DNA from: Thermobacillus xylanilyticus
GTDB taxonomy: Bacteria; Bacillota; Bacilli; Paenibacillales; Paenibacillaceae
Assembly: GCF_907165215.1 (NCBI RefSeq)
Contig: NZ_CAJRAY010000001.1
Location: forward strand, 47,341-111,340
Direction: 5' to 3'
DNA length: 64,000 nucleotides
The notes below the pieces were generated by a model, which ran no database searches, had not been told where the DNA came from, and worked only from the letters and a program-made list of their open reading frames with translations. Positions within the stretch are counted from its first letter, which is position 1. Each line of letters starts with the position of its first letter. A program made the translations under genes and the position numbers. Of the stretch, positions 35,344 through 44,488 are shown piece after piece.

Positions 35344-38039
35344 GACGGCTTCAGGATCGCGAGCAGCTTCCCGTAACTGTCCGCCGCATCGACCTTCACT
35401 TGCCCGGTGTTCAGCTTCGCAAAAACCTTCCGCGCCCATTCGATCTTCGCCCGCTCCGCACCCTGCAGCTCCAGCGACTCCAGCGAGCCCTTCGTCTCCG
35501 CAATGAAGCAGATGTGCCTCACATCGCCTTCCCGGAACACGATCGCCCGGTCGGGATGGTAACGGCCCATCGGCGTCGGGATGAAGAACCCCCGCGGCAG
35601 CTTGTCGTACACGAGCACCTCGCCGCCCGCAACCGGCGCTTGCGCGGCCGGATGCGCCCCGTCCTCCGGCTGCCCGAACAGTTCGCGCTTCGTAAACACG
35701 CCCGCTTCGAACCGGTCGTTCAGCGCATCGTACGTGACGGCTTCGATGACCGCCGCCGCCTTCTGCTCGTTGATCAGCCTCGCGGCGCGGAGCACGAATT
35801 CCTCCGGATTCAGGCGAAACTGCCGGAACGTTGGCTCCCCGATTCCCGTCAGGATGGCCGCAATGGTCTTCCGCGTCAGCTTCGTCTCCTCCGTCAGTCT
35901 GCCGATCAGGTCCATTTTCACCCCGGACAGCGGCTGCACGTCCGCCGCCTCATCCTTGGCTTCCCGCGCCCGGAACGCTTCCCCCGCTTCCAATTGCTCC
36001 CGGGACGCGATGCGCCGCATCTCGCCATGCCGGACGGTATACCGGATGGCCGGCACCTGAAGACGGCTGTCCAGCGCCTCCACGCATTTTCTTATCAATT
36101 CGCCGGAGTCGAACCGGACGGTACAGCCCGTTTTCCGGTTGATCCGGTTCCAGAGCTTGAGGAACTCCCGCCTGTGGAAGTCGTCGTTCGCCTCCCCGGC
36201 TGCGCAATGGCGGAGGCGTTCGTTCTCCGCCACATGCTCCAGGAAAGCGCTGCGGTCCGCCGCACCCGGACGGCCGGACAGCGCCTCGGCGATCTCGCGC
36301 TGCAGCTGCCGCGCGAACTGTTCGTACGATTCGCTGGCGATGACGGTCAGCACATTGATGTCATGGACGTCGATGCCCGGCACGCCCGAATCGATCCGCT
36401 CCCCGTCCTGGTTGACGCAGAGTCTGAGCCCCCGTCCGACCTCCTGGCGCTTCTTGATCGTCGAATCGCTGTGCTTCAGCGTGCAGATCTGGAACACGTT
36501 CGGGTTGTCCCAACCCTCCTTCAGCGCCGAATGGGAGAAAATAAACCGCACGGGCTCCGCCAGGCTGAGCAGCCGCTCCTTGTCCCGCATGATCAGATCG
36601 TACGCGTCGGCATCATCGGAGTCGGCGTCTCCGGCCGTTCGTTTCGGATCGATGATGCGGTTGCTTTTTCGGTCGATCGAGAAGTATCCCTTGTGCGTGT
36701 CCTTCACCCGGATTCGCTTCAGGTAACCGGCATACGGATCGTCGCCGGCCAGCCTGCCCAGCTCTTCGGCCAGCATCGCCGCATACTCCTCCTCGAAAAT
36801 GTCGGCGTAAACGCCGTTCCGCTCCGCGCCGTCCCGATCGTATTGCCGGTACTTCGCCACCTCATCAATGAAAAAGAGCGACAACACCTTGATTCCCTGC
36901 GGGAAAAGCGCCCGCTCCTTCGCGAAATGCGACTTGATCGTCTCCCGGATCTGAATCCGGCGAAGATGCAGCTCTCCGGTATCCCCCTGCACGTCGCCGG
37001 CATGCAGCGTGACGCCGTTTATGAAGCGGATGCTGCCGTCACGTCCGTTGATCTCGGATACCTTGTACCCCTTGTACTGCGCGAGGCCGCCGGACAACGC
37101 GTGAAGATCGTCGCCGACCCTGACCAGACGCGTCCGCCTGACCACGCCCGCCTTCGTCTTCGCCTCGAACTCCAGCCGGGCCGCCGGCGCCCGGTCCGCG
37201 CTCACCTCAATGCCTTCGAGGTACAAATAGCCGTCCGATCCGCCGATGCCCTTCAGCGAAATCCCCTTCACGCTGATCTTCTTCACCAGCTTCAGGTTGT
37301 AGGCGTCCAGCGCGTCCAGGCGGTAGACCTTGTTGTAGTCTTCGCGGTGCGTCGCCGAATAGCGCAGGGTAAGCAGCGGGTTGAACGCCTTCAGCGATTC
37401 CCGCGTCTTCACGCCTTCAACGGACTGCGGCTCGTCGATGATCAGGATCGGCCGCGTGTCCGCCAGCACGTCGATCGGCCGGCGGCTGCCGAAATCGTCG
37501 AGCTCCATGTAAATCCGCCTTGCCTCCCGCCCCCGCGCGTTGAAGGCCTGCGCGTTGATGATCATGACGCTCAGACCGGCGTCGCCGGCGAATTTCCCAA
37601 TGTGATGCAATTGTTTCGAGTTGTATACGAAATACCGCGCCTTCATGCCGTACACGGACATGAAATGGTCTTCCGTCATCCGGAACGTCTTCAGCACGCC
37701 TTCGCGGATCGCAACGGATGGCACGACGACGATGAATTTGCTCCATCCGTACGTTTTGTACAGCTCGAACATCGTGCGGATGAACGTGTAGGTCTTGCCG
37801 GTGCCGGTCTCCATCTCCACGGTCAGGTTGTACCGGCCTTCCAGCCGTTCCGAGACCGGCAGTCCATTGCGCCGCTGCACCGCCTGCATGTTCCGCAGCA
37901 CGTCTTCGTCCGGGAGCATGACGGGACGGTTCCGCGCATCCGGACCAGCGGATGGCGCGTACGGCTGCCCCGCGAAGCAATCGACAATGCTTCGCACCGC
38001 ATCCAGTTGAAACGGCTGCTGCTTGAACCTGATTTTCAC
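35340..38039 (-). CDS. res: Type III restriction enzyme Res subunit
   Basis: 899 residues. A superfamily 2 helicase core begins with Walker A METGTGKTYTFIRTMF (about 76-91), has motif II IIDEPQ, and later motif VI-like QEVGRGLRLCVN. The C-terminal nuclease region has HPDRAIV ... FIAETKGSLESLELQG, the PD..E-x-K site. With Mod it cuts DNA about 25 bases from pairs of inversely oriented unmodified sites, using ATP. It lies 15 bases after mod on the same strand, and no frame disruption was found. Confidence 0.93.
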   Translation of the reverse strand: MKIRFKQQPFQLDAVRSIVDCFAGQPYAPSAGPDARNRPVMLPDEDVLRNMQAVQRRNGLPVSERLEGRYNLTVEMETGTGKTYTFIRTMFELYKTYGWSKFIVVVPSVAIREGVLKTFRMTEDHFMSVYGMKARYFVYNSKQLHHIGKFAGDAGLSVMIINAQAFNARGREARRIYMELDDFGSRRPIDVLADTRPILIIDEPQSVEGVKTRESLKAFNPLLTLRYSATHREDYNKVYRLDALDAYNLKLVKKISVKGISLKGIGGSDGYLYLEGIEVSADRAPAARLEFEAKTKAGVVRRTRLVRVGDDLHALSGGLAQYKGYKVSEINGRDGSIRFINGVTLHAGDVQGDTGELHLRRIQIRETIKSHFAKERALFPQGIKVLSLFFIDEVAKYRQYDRDGAERNGVYADIFEEEYAAMLAEELGRLAGDDPYAGYLKRIRVKDTHKGYFSIDRKSNRIIDPKRTAGDADSDDADAYDLIMRDKERLLSLAEPVRFIFSHSALKEGWDNPNVFQICTLKHSDSTIKKRQEVGRGLRLCVNQDGERIDSGVPGIDVHDINVLTVIASESYEQFARQLQREIAEALSGRPGAADRSAFLEHVAENERLRHCAAGEANDDFHRREFLKLWNRINRKTGCTVRFDSGELIRKCVEALDSRLQVPAIRYTVRHGEMRRIASREQLEAGEAFRAREAKDEAADVQPLSGVKMDLIGRLTEETKLTRKTIAAILTGIGEPTFRQFRLNPEEFVLRAARLINEQKAAAVIEAVTYDALNDRFEAGVFTKRELFGQPEDGAHPAAQAPVAGGEVLVYDKLPRGFFIPTPMGRYHPDRAIVFREGDVRHICFIAETKGSLESLELQGAERAKIEWARKVFAKLNTGQVKVDAADSYGKLLAILKPS

Positions 38040-38054
38040 CGCTCGTACACCGCC

Positions 38055-39944
38055 TTACAGCACCCGAATGTCCGTTCCGGGAGAGAGCAGGTTGAACAGC
38101 TCCTCCACGTTGATGCGCGCGGCGTCGTCCGCGAAGCCGCTGTCGCGGAAGACGGCGTGCTGCGGGCGCATGGAAGCCATCTGCCGGATGACGGACTCCG
38201 GCACATCGTCATCGAAGCAGGCGGCAAGCACGTTCCCGCCGGCGAGGTGGACCGTCTTCCCGTCCACCCGCCGCGTCTCCATCGGCAGCGACAGCTCCAG
38301 GCCGAGCTCGAGCATGACCTGGATGAGCAGATCATCCCCTGTGCGGTCCTCCTTGATGCTTGCGGCGAGATCGAACAGGTCGGCCTGCGTGAGCTTGTCC
38401 GGCGCATGCCGGACGTCCTTCATGTTCGACGAATCGACGCGGAACACCCGGAAGCCGTAGTCGATGCCGGCCCCCGTCACTTCCCGGATCTTCTTCGCCG
38501 CGCGGCGGATCCGCGCTTTGCCGATATCGCAGATGGTCCGGTAGCCGGCCTTGCGCGCCTCGGACCGCTCGTTCGTCGGCTCGGGCAGCTGGACGAGAAG
38601 AAATCTGCGGTTGCCGCCGTCCCGCGCGTTCAGCTCCATCACCGCGTGAGCCGTCGTGGCGGAACCGGAGAAGAAGTCGAGGACGATATGTTCTTCATCC
38701 TTCTCCGTCGCGAGCGTCAGCATTTTCATGATCAGCTCTTTCGGTTTCGGACTGTCGAAGAATCGCCCGTTCAGCAGACTTTTCAGCTCTTCCGCCGCGC
38801 CGTGGGTGTGTCCCACTTCCTTGTGGTGCCAGATCGTCTCCGGCGGCTTTGTCGCTCCCTCGTCGAGAAACTGCTTCGCGTACACCTGCCAGCCCGCTTC
38901 GGTCTTTACCCACTCGACCAGCCCCTGCCTGACGTTCTCCTCGTAAGTCTCCTGGCTCCAGCGCCAGCAGCCCTCTGTCCCGTCCGGCTTGATCGGATAC
39001 ACGAGCGTGCCGTCCGGCGCTTCCAGCGGGAAGAACGAATTCGGCGCATCCGAACGGAGCGAGTTGCTCCCTTCCTTCCGGATGCTTCTTCTCCGGTAGC
39101 GCCGCCCCGTCGCTTCGTCCACATGGTTGAACTGCCGGACGTTCTGCTCGAACGGCTCCCGCTTGAGTCCCGCGATATCGCCTTTCACATAGCAGAGGAT
39201 GTAGTCGTGGGAAGTGGAGAAACCGGTGACGTCCATGCGGGGGCTGTACACTTTTTCCCAGATGATCGTGGCGACGAAGTTGCCGTGCCCGAAGATTTCA
39301 TCGCAAATCGCGCGCAGATTGGCGGCTTCGTGGTCGTCGATGCTGATGAAGATGACGCCGTCTTCCCGCAGCAGATTCCGCGCCACCTTGAGCCGGGCGT
39401 ACATCATCGTGAGCCAGTCGCTGTGGAACCGGCCGTTGGCCTCGGTGTTCTGGAAGAGCCGGTTGCCGAGCTCGTCGACCTGCCCGGACTCCGCGAGATA
39501 TTCCCGGACCGTTCCCCGGAAGTTGTCCTTGTAGATGAAATCCCGCCCCGTGTTGTACGGCGGATCGATGTAGATGCACTTGATCTTGTTCAGGTACGAC
39601 TCCTGCAGCAGCTTCAGCACTTCCAGGTTGTCGCCTTCGATGTACAAGTTCCGCGTCCGGTCCCAGTCCACGCTGTCTTCCCTGACCGGGCGCAGCGTCT
39701 TGTCGGTCGGCACGTTCGCGTTCAGGACCGCCTCCCGCTTCCCCGGCCACGTCAGCTGATACCGCTCCTTCTCCCCTTCCGCCAGCGCGCCGGACAGTTC
39801 CTGCCTCAGCAGGTCAAAATCAACCGCCCGCACCACGCTGCCCTCTTCATCGACCGCTTCGGTGATGACATGGGGGAACAGCGCCGCGATTTTGTCTATA
39901 TTGGCCTGCGTCCTGTCGGACGTTCGCATGGTCAGTTTCTTCAT
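38055..39944 (-). CDS. mod: Type III DNA methyltransferase Mod subunit
   Basis: 629 residues. The beta-class N6-adenine arrangement is seen: catalytic DPPY at 127-130 (KCIYIDPPYNTGRDF) precedes the AdoMet motif DFFSGSATTAHAV near residue 430. The region in between is the target-recognition domain, which sets the sequence specificity and cannot be read from sequence. Mod both protects the host and supplies specificity to Res. The start Met is followed by KKLTMRTSD. No phase-variable simple repeats are seen inside. Confidence 0.93.
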   Translation of the reverse strand: MKKLTMRTSDRTQANIDKIAALFPHVITEAVDEEGSVVRAVDFDLLRQELSGALAEGEKERYQLTWPGKREAVLNANVPTDKTLRPVREDSVDWDRTRNLYIEGDNLEVLKLLQESYLNKIKCIYIDPPYNTGRDFIYKDNFRGTVREYLAESGQVDELGNRLFQNTEANGRFHSDWLTMMYARLKVARNLLREDGVIFISIDDHEAANLRAICDEIFGHGNFVATIIWEKVYSPRMDVTGFSTSHDYILCYVKGDIAGLKREPFEQNVRQFNHVDEATGRRYRRRSIRKEGSNSLRSDAPNSFFPLEAPDGTLVYPIKPDGTEGCWRWSQETYEENVRQGLVEWVKTEAGWQVYAKQFLDEGATKPPETIWHHKEVGHTHGAAEELKSLLNGRFFDSPKPKELIMKMLTLATEKDEEHIVLDFFSGSATTAHAVMELNARDGGNRRFLLVQLPEPTNERSEARKAGYRTICDIGKARIRRAAKKIREVTGAGIDYGFRVFRVDSSNMKDVRHAPDKLTQADLFDLAASIKEDRTGDDLLIQVMLELGLELSLPMETRRVDGKTVHLAGGNVLAACFDDDVPESVIRQMASMRPQHAVFRDSGFADDAARINVEELFNLLSPGTDIRVL

Positions 39945-40088
39945 GATCGGCTCCGTTTCGTCTGGAATCGATGATCTAATATCTTTCGCTGCCCGGACCG
40001 GGATTCCCTGTCCGCCTGACGCCCGGGCATTTACACCGTTTCCGAATTGCAGGAAAATGGTTTAAACCGATATAAAGGTGTGACGCCC

Positions 40089-40514
40089 ATGAACCCGTAC
40101 CCCGACTATCGGATCGCCGTGGAAGCGATTATTGTGCATGAAGGCAAGGTTCTGCTTGCGAAAAGAGCGGACAATGGCGCGTGGTATGTGCCGGCCGGCA
40201 AGGCGAAATATGAGGAGACCCCGAAGGAGGCGGTCATCCGGGAAGTCCGGGAGGAGACGAACCTTGAAGTTGACTCTATCGAAGAGCTGCATGTGCGGGC
40301 GTTCAAGGGACGAAAGGCGTCGGGGGATTTCTACAGAGTCATGTTCACCTATCTGATCAGACCGGGAAACGGCGACATCCGCAGCTTCCGGTTGAACGAT
40401 GAGCACACGGAATATGCGTGGGTAGGCCGGCAGGAACTCGGGGATTCGCGGTATGATTCTTTGCTGCCGGAAGTCAGGCGCATCGTTGCGAATGTCCTGA
40501 TCTCGCGTTGGTAA
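40089..40514 (+). CDS. NUDIX hydrolase
   Basis: 141 residues from the ATG at 40089, which follows AAAGGTG. The Nudix box is GKAKYEETPKEAVIREVREE, with all catalytic Glu present (GX5EX7REUXEE). The MutT-like fold ends LPEVRRIVANVLISRW. These enzymes hydrolyse nucleoside diphosphates linked to another group; substrate not assignable. It is divergent from mod, across 144 bases with no further gene. Confidence 0.9.
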   Translation: MNPYPDYRIAVEAIIVHEGKVLLAKRADNGAWYVPAGKAKYEETPKEAVIREVREETNLEVDSIEELHVRAFKGRKASGDFYRVMFTYLIRPGNGDIRSFRLNDEHTEYAWVGRQELGDSRYDSLLPEVRRIVANVLISRW

Positions 40515-40617
40515 AATTCAGCTAAATCTGTAATTTATCATTTCTTTGACGTCATCATCGTTGTATAGTCGAATCAACGTTGCAATGCGATGATCGGTGA
40601 CTTGTTGAAAGGCGGGG

Positions 40618-41427
40618 ATGATCATGCGTCAATACCGGGACCTCAACCGGCTCAACTGGAACGACCGGACGGAGATTCATGCGAAATCGAAGTTCTATGA
40701 CGTGGATGCCTTTCTGGCGGATGACGCGCCCCGGATCGGGTTGGATCAGGAGGAACTGGGCGATGTGGCCGGGCGCACCCTGCTTCATCTGCAGTGCCAT
40801 TTCGGCCTGGATACGCTCAACTGGGCCAGGCTGGGCGCCCGCGTGACCGGGATCGATTTCTCGGAAAAGGCGATCGCGCTGGCCAGGTCGCTCAATGACC
40901 GGCTCGGGCTTGACGCGCGTTTTCTGTGCTCGGACATCTACGATGCCAAGGAAGTGCTGGGCGGAGAGCAGTTCGACATCGTCTATACGTCATACGGCGT
41001 GCTGTGCTGGCTGCCGGATTTGGACGGTTGGGCGGATCTGATCAGCACGTCCCTGAAACCCGGGGGCATCTTCTACATGGCGGAGTTTCATCCGGTGACG
41101 TTCATGTTTGAACCGGTGGACGGCGAGCTGAAGATCGCGGATTCCTATTTCAATACCGAGACACGCCAATATGTATCGGACGTCACCTATACGGGAGATG
41201 ACGATCCGTTGGCGCACCCCGTGACCTATCAGTGGCAGCATACGCTGTCCGAGATTGTCGGCGCGCTGATCGGGGCGGGACTGTCGCTGGAATTTCTGCA
41301 TGAGTTCCCGTTCACGGTGTTCAACATGTACCCCGGGCTCATGACGCAGGACGAGCAAGGGCGATGGCGGCTGAAGGGGAACCACCACCCGCCGCTGCTC
41401 TTCTCGGTGAAAGCCCGGAAGGTCTGA
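40618..41427 (+). CDS. Class I SAM-dependent methyltransferase
   Basis: 269 residues (start 40618, or 40624 at a slightly better distance from AAAGG). Motif I is LLHLQCHFGLDTLNWARLGA, motif II GIDFSEKAI, followed by CSDIYDA and IVYTSYGVLCWLPDL. The Gln-Cys-His-Phe-Gly form of motif I is characteristic of a Firmicute family of small-molecule methyltransferases. The substrate is unknown. It is the only gene before a terminator. Confidence 0.87.
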   Translation: MIMRQYRDLNRLNWNDRTEIHAKSKFYDVDAFLADDAPRIGLDQEELGDVAGRTLLHLQCHFGLDTLNWARLGARVTGIDFSEKAIALARSLNDRLGLDARFLCSDIYDAKEVLGGEQFDIVYTSYGVLCWLPDLDGWADLISTSLKPGGIFYMAEFHPVTFMFEPVDGELKIADSYFNTETRQYVSDVTYTGDDDPLAHPVTYQWQHTLSEIVGALIGAGLSLEFLHEFPFTVFNMYPGLMTQDEQGRWRLKGNHHPPLLFSVKARKV

Positions 41428-41437
41428 CTTGAAGGCA

Positions 41438-41470
41438 AGAAAGGCCACCCCAGGCGGGATGGCCTCTTGT
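41438..41470. terminator. Terminator between convergent methyltransferase and dehydrogenase genes
   Basis: AAAGGCCAcCCC and GGGaTGGCCTCTT pair around AGGC; a TTGTTT tail follows on the plus strand and GAAAGG/CTTTC on the minus strand. Confidence 0.7.
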
Positions 41471-41491
41471 TTATTGGGCTGCCGTATCTGC

Positions 41492-42367
41492 TCAGACCAA
41501 TGCGGATGCGGCCATGTCTTTGTCCTGATGACCGGCTTCGATCGCGCGCCGGAACCGCTGCAGTCCGGCAGCCGCAACATCCGCGGTGAGACCCGCCTGT
41601 TCGACGGCCTCCATCACCAGTTGGGCGTCTTTGAACGCATTCGCGATCGAAAAACTGGCCGTGTAATCGTCCGCAAGGATCGAAGCCGCTTTGGACTGAA
41701 AGAACGCGCTGTCCAGCGGTCCGCCTTTCACGATGTCCGCCACCAGCGCGGGGTCGACGCCGAGTCCCTTGGCGATCGCCAGACTTTCCGCGGCGCCATG
41801 CGTCAGCGCGAACACCCAGCTGTTCAGCGCAAGTTTGAGACGGCTGGCGGCCCCGATCTGATCCGACACCCAAACGGTCCGTTTGCCGATCGCGTCAAAC
41901 ACCGGCTGCACGGTGTCCCGATCTTCGGCCGGGCCGGATGCGATGACGACAAGCTGCCCCTGTTCCGCCGGCTGACGGGAGCCCTGGACGGGCGCGTCAT
42001 ACAACCTGAGCCCGTGCTGCTTGGCGAAGCCGGCCAATTCCTCGATCGCGCTGACGCCGACCGTGCTCATCTGAATCCAGACCGCACCGCCGGACAAGCC
42101 GGATGCGGCGCTTTCCATGACATCCAGCACGGCCGCCCCATCCTTCAGCATCGTGATGACGATATCCGCTCCTTCCACAGCTTCACGCGGCGAATCCGCC
42201 ACATCCAATCCGGCCGATGCCAGCGTCTCCGCCTTGGCGCGCGTACGATTCCACACGCGCACGGAGAAACCATGCTTCCGCAAATTCCGCGCCACGGGTG
42301 CGCCCATGATGCCGGTGCCAAGTACGGCGATCGTTTTGTGATACAATTTCGTTTCTGCGTTTGACAT
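41492..42367 (-). CDS. Beta-hydroxyacid dehydrogenase (6PGDH-like NAD(P)-binding)
   Basis: 291 residues. The dinucleotide fold is TIAVLGTGIMGAPVARNLRKHG, the substrate loop DAPVQGSRQPAEQG and the catalytic lysine in ASRLKLALNSWVF. The family includes 3-hydroxyisobutyrate and tartronate semialdehyde reductases. A perfect 16-base palindrome (42396-42411) lies in its promoter and a TetR gene is directly upstream on the same strand, so TetR control is likely. RBS AGGAGG. Confidence 0.9.
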   Translation of the reverse strand: MSNAETKLYHKTIAVLGTGIMGAPVARNLRKHGFSVRVWNRTRAKAETLASAGLDVADSPREAVEGADIVITMLKDGAAVLDVMESAASGLSGGAVWIQMSTVGVSAIEELAGFAKQHGLRLYDAPVQGSRQPAEQGQLVVIASGPAEDRDTVQPVFDAIGKRTVWVSDQIGAASRLKLALNSWVFALTHGAAESLAIAKGLGVDPALVADIVKGGPLDSAFFQSKAASILADDYTASFSIANAFKDAQLVMEAVEQAGLTADVAAAGLQRFRRAIEAGHQDKDMAASALV

Positions 42368-42395
42368 GTTGCAAACCTCCTCTTGGGTATGATTC

Positions 42396-42411
42396 TGTAA
42401 CGTTCGTTACA
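42396..42411. promoter_or_regulatory. TetR-type operator
   Basis: TGTAACG-TT-CGTTACA is a perfect 16-base palindrome 29 bases before the dehydrogenase start. A related half site, TGCAACGATC, occurs upstream of the TetR gene near 43085, which suggests autoregulation. Confidence 0.75.
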
Positions 42412-42476
42412 AAACTCTGCAAAAAAATGCCTGCATGGCTGTGCAGGTTTTCGAACTGAAAGGAAATACGGGCTGC

Positions 42477-43058
42477 TCAAAGCACTTTGATGGCGACATC
42501 CACGACATCTTGCAGAAGCTGCCGACGGTCATGTCCGAGATATCCTTTGCTCAATACTCGCATCCCTTGTACCGTGTTCAAAATGAAGCGGGACAGCGCG
42601 CGAATATCCCGGTCTGCAGCGATTTCGCCGGTTTCCCGGGCACGCGACAACGCTTCGTATAAAGCCGATTCCAGGTCATTCAAATTTTGCGCCACAATGG
42701 CGGCTATCGACGGATCATGGCTGGCAAGCTCCAAGGCCGCGCTGGCGGTCATGCATCCCAGCCCTTTTTCTTCGCTGAGCTCTTCGTCGACGACATCCAT
42801 CAACAGACGCCTGATGCGCTCTCTGACCGGGCCCGGGCCGGACAGCACCGCAATTTTCTCCGCCTTGAGCTCCTGATACCGGCGAAGCGAACGCTCATAC
42901 AGTTCGTGTTTGCTGCCGAAGGCGTTATAAATACTGCTTCGCCCCAGTTCGGTGCCTTCCTCCAAATCTTGAATCGAGGTCGCGGAATAACCGCGCTGCC
43001 AAAAAACTTTCATGGCTGCATCGATGATATCGTCCGGATCAAACGCTTTGGGGCGCAA
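42477..43058 (-). CDS. TetR/AcrR-family transcriptional repressor
   Basis: 193 residues from the TTG at 43058, five bases after a perfect AGGAGGTGA. The HTH is IIDAAMKVFWQRGYSATSIQDLEEGTELGRSSIYNAFGSKHELY. The C-terminal domain contains EEKGLGCMTASAALEL, typical of the TetR_C_16/AcrR group with GCLL-like cysteine. The frame extends upstream to 43166 but would place coding over the ribosome site. The adjacent dehydrogenase with its palindrome is the likely target. Confidence 0.9.
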   Translation of the reverse strand: MRPKAFDPDDIIDAAMKVFWQRGYSATSIQDLEEGTELGRSSIYNAFGSKHELYERSLRRYQELKAEKIAVLSGPGPVRERIRRLLMDVVDEELSEEKGLGCMTASAALELASHDPSIAAIVAQNLNDLESALYEALSRARETGEIAADRDIRALSRFILNTVQGMRVLSKGYLGHDRRQLLQDVVDVAIKVL

Positions 43059-43233
43059 AGATTCACCTCCTGACCCCTTTTTGAAATGATCGTTGCAAAA
43101 TAAACCATACTGCTTTATCCTCACGCTGTCAAGAAGCGGCCTGAGTCCCGCAATGTTCAGGACCAAGGCCGCTCAAGTCACAGTTTACTTGGCCGTGCAT
43201 TCCCTGCACGAAAATGTCAGCGTCCGGCGACCG

Positions 43234-43506
43234 TCACAGCGAGAGCTCCCACGTCTCCCCGATCAACTCGGGGCCGAAGCTGCGGTGCGGTTCCTGTTTG
43301 ACCAACACGAAGCCGGCCTTCTGATAGATGTTTCTCGCCTGTACAAGCACGTGGTTGGTCCACAGCACGAGTTTCTTGTAGCCCTTGCGCCTTGCGAACC
43401 GGACGCACTCGTCCACGAGGCGTTTGCCCAATCCCAATCCGCGGGCCCTCGGGTCGACGAGCAGCCCATGACCCGACGCCGAGGACAGCGGCCCAGCTTC
43501 AGGCCA
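43234..43506 (-). pseudogene. C-terminal fragment of a MarR-GNAT acetyltransferase
   Basis: The frame from an in-frame stop at 43509 reads [20 protein letters not shown], then [20 protein letters not shown] and [18 protein letters not shown]. This matches the last 85 or so residues of the fusion family with a MarR HTH and a GNAT acetyltransferase. The acetyl-CoA loop ([10 protein letters not shown]) is present but the MarR part and first strands are gone. The break at about 43480-43510 coincides with the start of a truncated gene on the other strand. Confidence 0.75.
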
Positions 43507-43763
43507 TCATCGATGACCTCAACACCAGTGAATATGTAATGGCCATTGTCCACTATCTGAGCAACGGTCTGGAACGCCCGGAGCTGAAAACCTTCACGCT
43601 TGCCGGCATCGAGGGCGTGGACGAATCGAACGTCGACGAAATTATCGACGCCCTGTACGAGGAACAACAGACCAGGCTGTTCAGCATCCCGCTCGGAACG
43701 CCCATCTCCACGAAACAGGATATCCAGGATTTCATTGACCAGTACCTGGGGTTGGGGGGTTAA
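43494..43763 (+). pseudogene. Unrecognised coding fragment lacking its 5' end
   Basis: The frame reads [20 protein letters not shown] then YLSNGLERPELKTFTLAGIE and ends DIQDFIDQYLGLGG before TAA. Codon use is like real genes here, and a strong terminator follows. There is no start codon with a ribosome site at the junction, and upstream sequence is the antisense of the GNAT fragment. It is therefore the 3' end of a gene whose start was deleted. I do not recognise the family; it looks like an acidic, helical protein. Confidence 0.6.
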
Positions 43764-43770
43764 CCGGAGC

Positions 43771-43810
43771 AAACCTGTGCCAGGGCATATGCCTTGGCAC
43801 AGGTTTCATT
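43771..43810 (+). terminator. Terminator after the truncated plus-strand gene
   Basis: AAACCTGTGCCA (43771-43782) pairs exactly with TGGCACAGGTTT (43795-43806), followed by CATTT. It also serves the convergent VOC gene. Confidence 0.85.
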
Positions 43811-43825
43811 TCCGCCGAGAGCAGA

Positions 43826-44248
43826 TCATGCTTCCGAATTCCATGCCGGATTCCAGACGACTTCCCACACATGACCGTCAGGGTCCTGAAAACAGCCGGC
43901 ATACCCTCCCCAGAAGGTATCGCGTGCCGGAACGGTAATCACGGCACCGGCTTTTTCGGCCTCTTCCATGACCCGATCCACTTCCTCCTTGCTGCTCACA
44001 TTATGACCCAGCGTGAACTCGGCAGGGTTGGGCTGCGTCTGCTTGACGTTCGCATCAAGCGCGAGATTTTTCCGTTCGAAAATGGCCAGCCGCAGACCGC
44101 CTTCCAGATCAAAGAATGCGACAGCGCCATGCTCAAATTCTTGTCCCACAATGCCTTCCGTCGGAAACCCGAGCCCATCCCTGTAGAATTTGAGGGATCG
44201 CTCCAGATCGTCAACTCCGATCGTGATGACCGTCAGCCGAGGTATCAC
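43826..44248 (-). CDS. VOC-family (glyoxalase/bleomycin-resistance-like) protein
   Basis: 140 residues with two VOC modules: RLTVITIGVDDLERSLKFYR and EFTLGHNVSSKEEVDRVMEE. The GGYAGCFQDPDGHVWEVVWNP ending with a Gly-His-x-Trp-Glu is typical of metal-binding or drug-sequestering VOC proteins. Function is not further defined. Confidence 0.87.
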   Translation of the reverse strand: MIPRLTVITIGVDDLERSLKFYRDGLGFPTEGIVGQEFEHGAVAFFDLEGGLRLAIFERKNLALDANVKQTQPNPAEFTLGHNVSSKEEVDRVMEEAEKAGAVITVPARDTFWGGYAGCFQDPDGHVWEVVWNPAWNSEA

Positions 44249-44424
44249 GCAGCATCAGTCCTCTCCGGCTATTCTGCACGAGCGGCAAATCGCCGAAATT
44301 CCCGTGTTCCTAATCCATTCAACAAATGGATGGCGTTTCCTTCCCGCCATTTGGTCTTCCGCTGGATCTCGTCCTGCATCGACCGCGGCTTCCCCGCAAG
44401 TTGCTCCAACTCGTCCGAAAACGG

Positions 44425-44470
44425 AAAAGCAATGTGCCTGTCCCCCGGGGACCTTACGCACATTGCTTTT
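44425..44470. repeat. REP-like double hairpin or bidirectional terminator
   Basis: AAAAGCAATGTGC (44425-44437) pairs exactly with GCACATTGCTTTT (44458-44470), and inside lies the palindrome GTCCCCCGGGGAC (44440-44452). The form GTGCCTGTCCCC is reminiscent of dispersed REP-type palindromes in Firmicutes. Position after the stop of the small membrane gene also fits a terminator. The remaining 44249-44424 shows no supported gene. Confidence 0.7.
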
Positions 44471-44488
44471 CGTCTTGGTGCCAGCCTT

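Noticed and set aside
34515..39974. Plus-strand open frame of about 1800 codons
   Set aside because: It is antisense to the res and mod genes, has no ribosome site or recognisable domains, and is a by-product of high GC in the third codon position.
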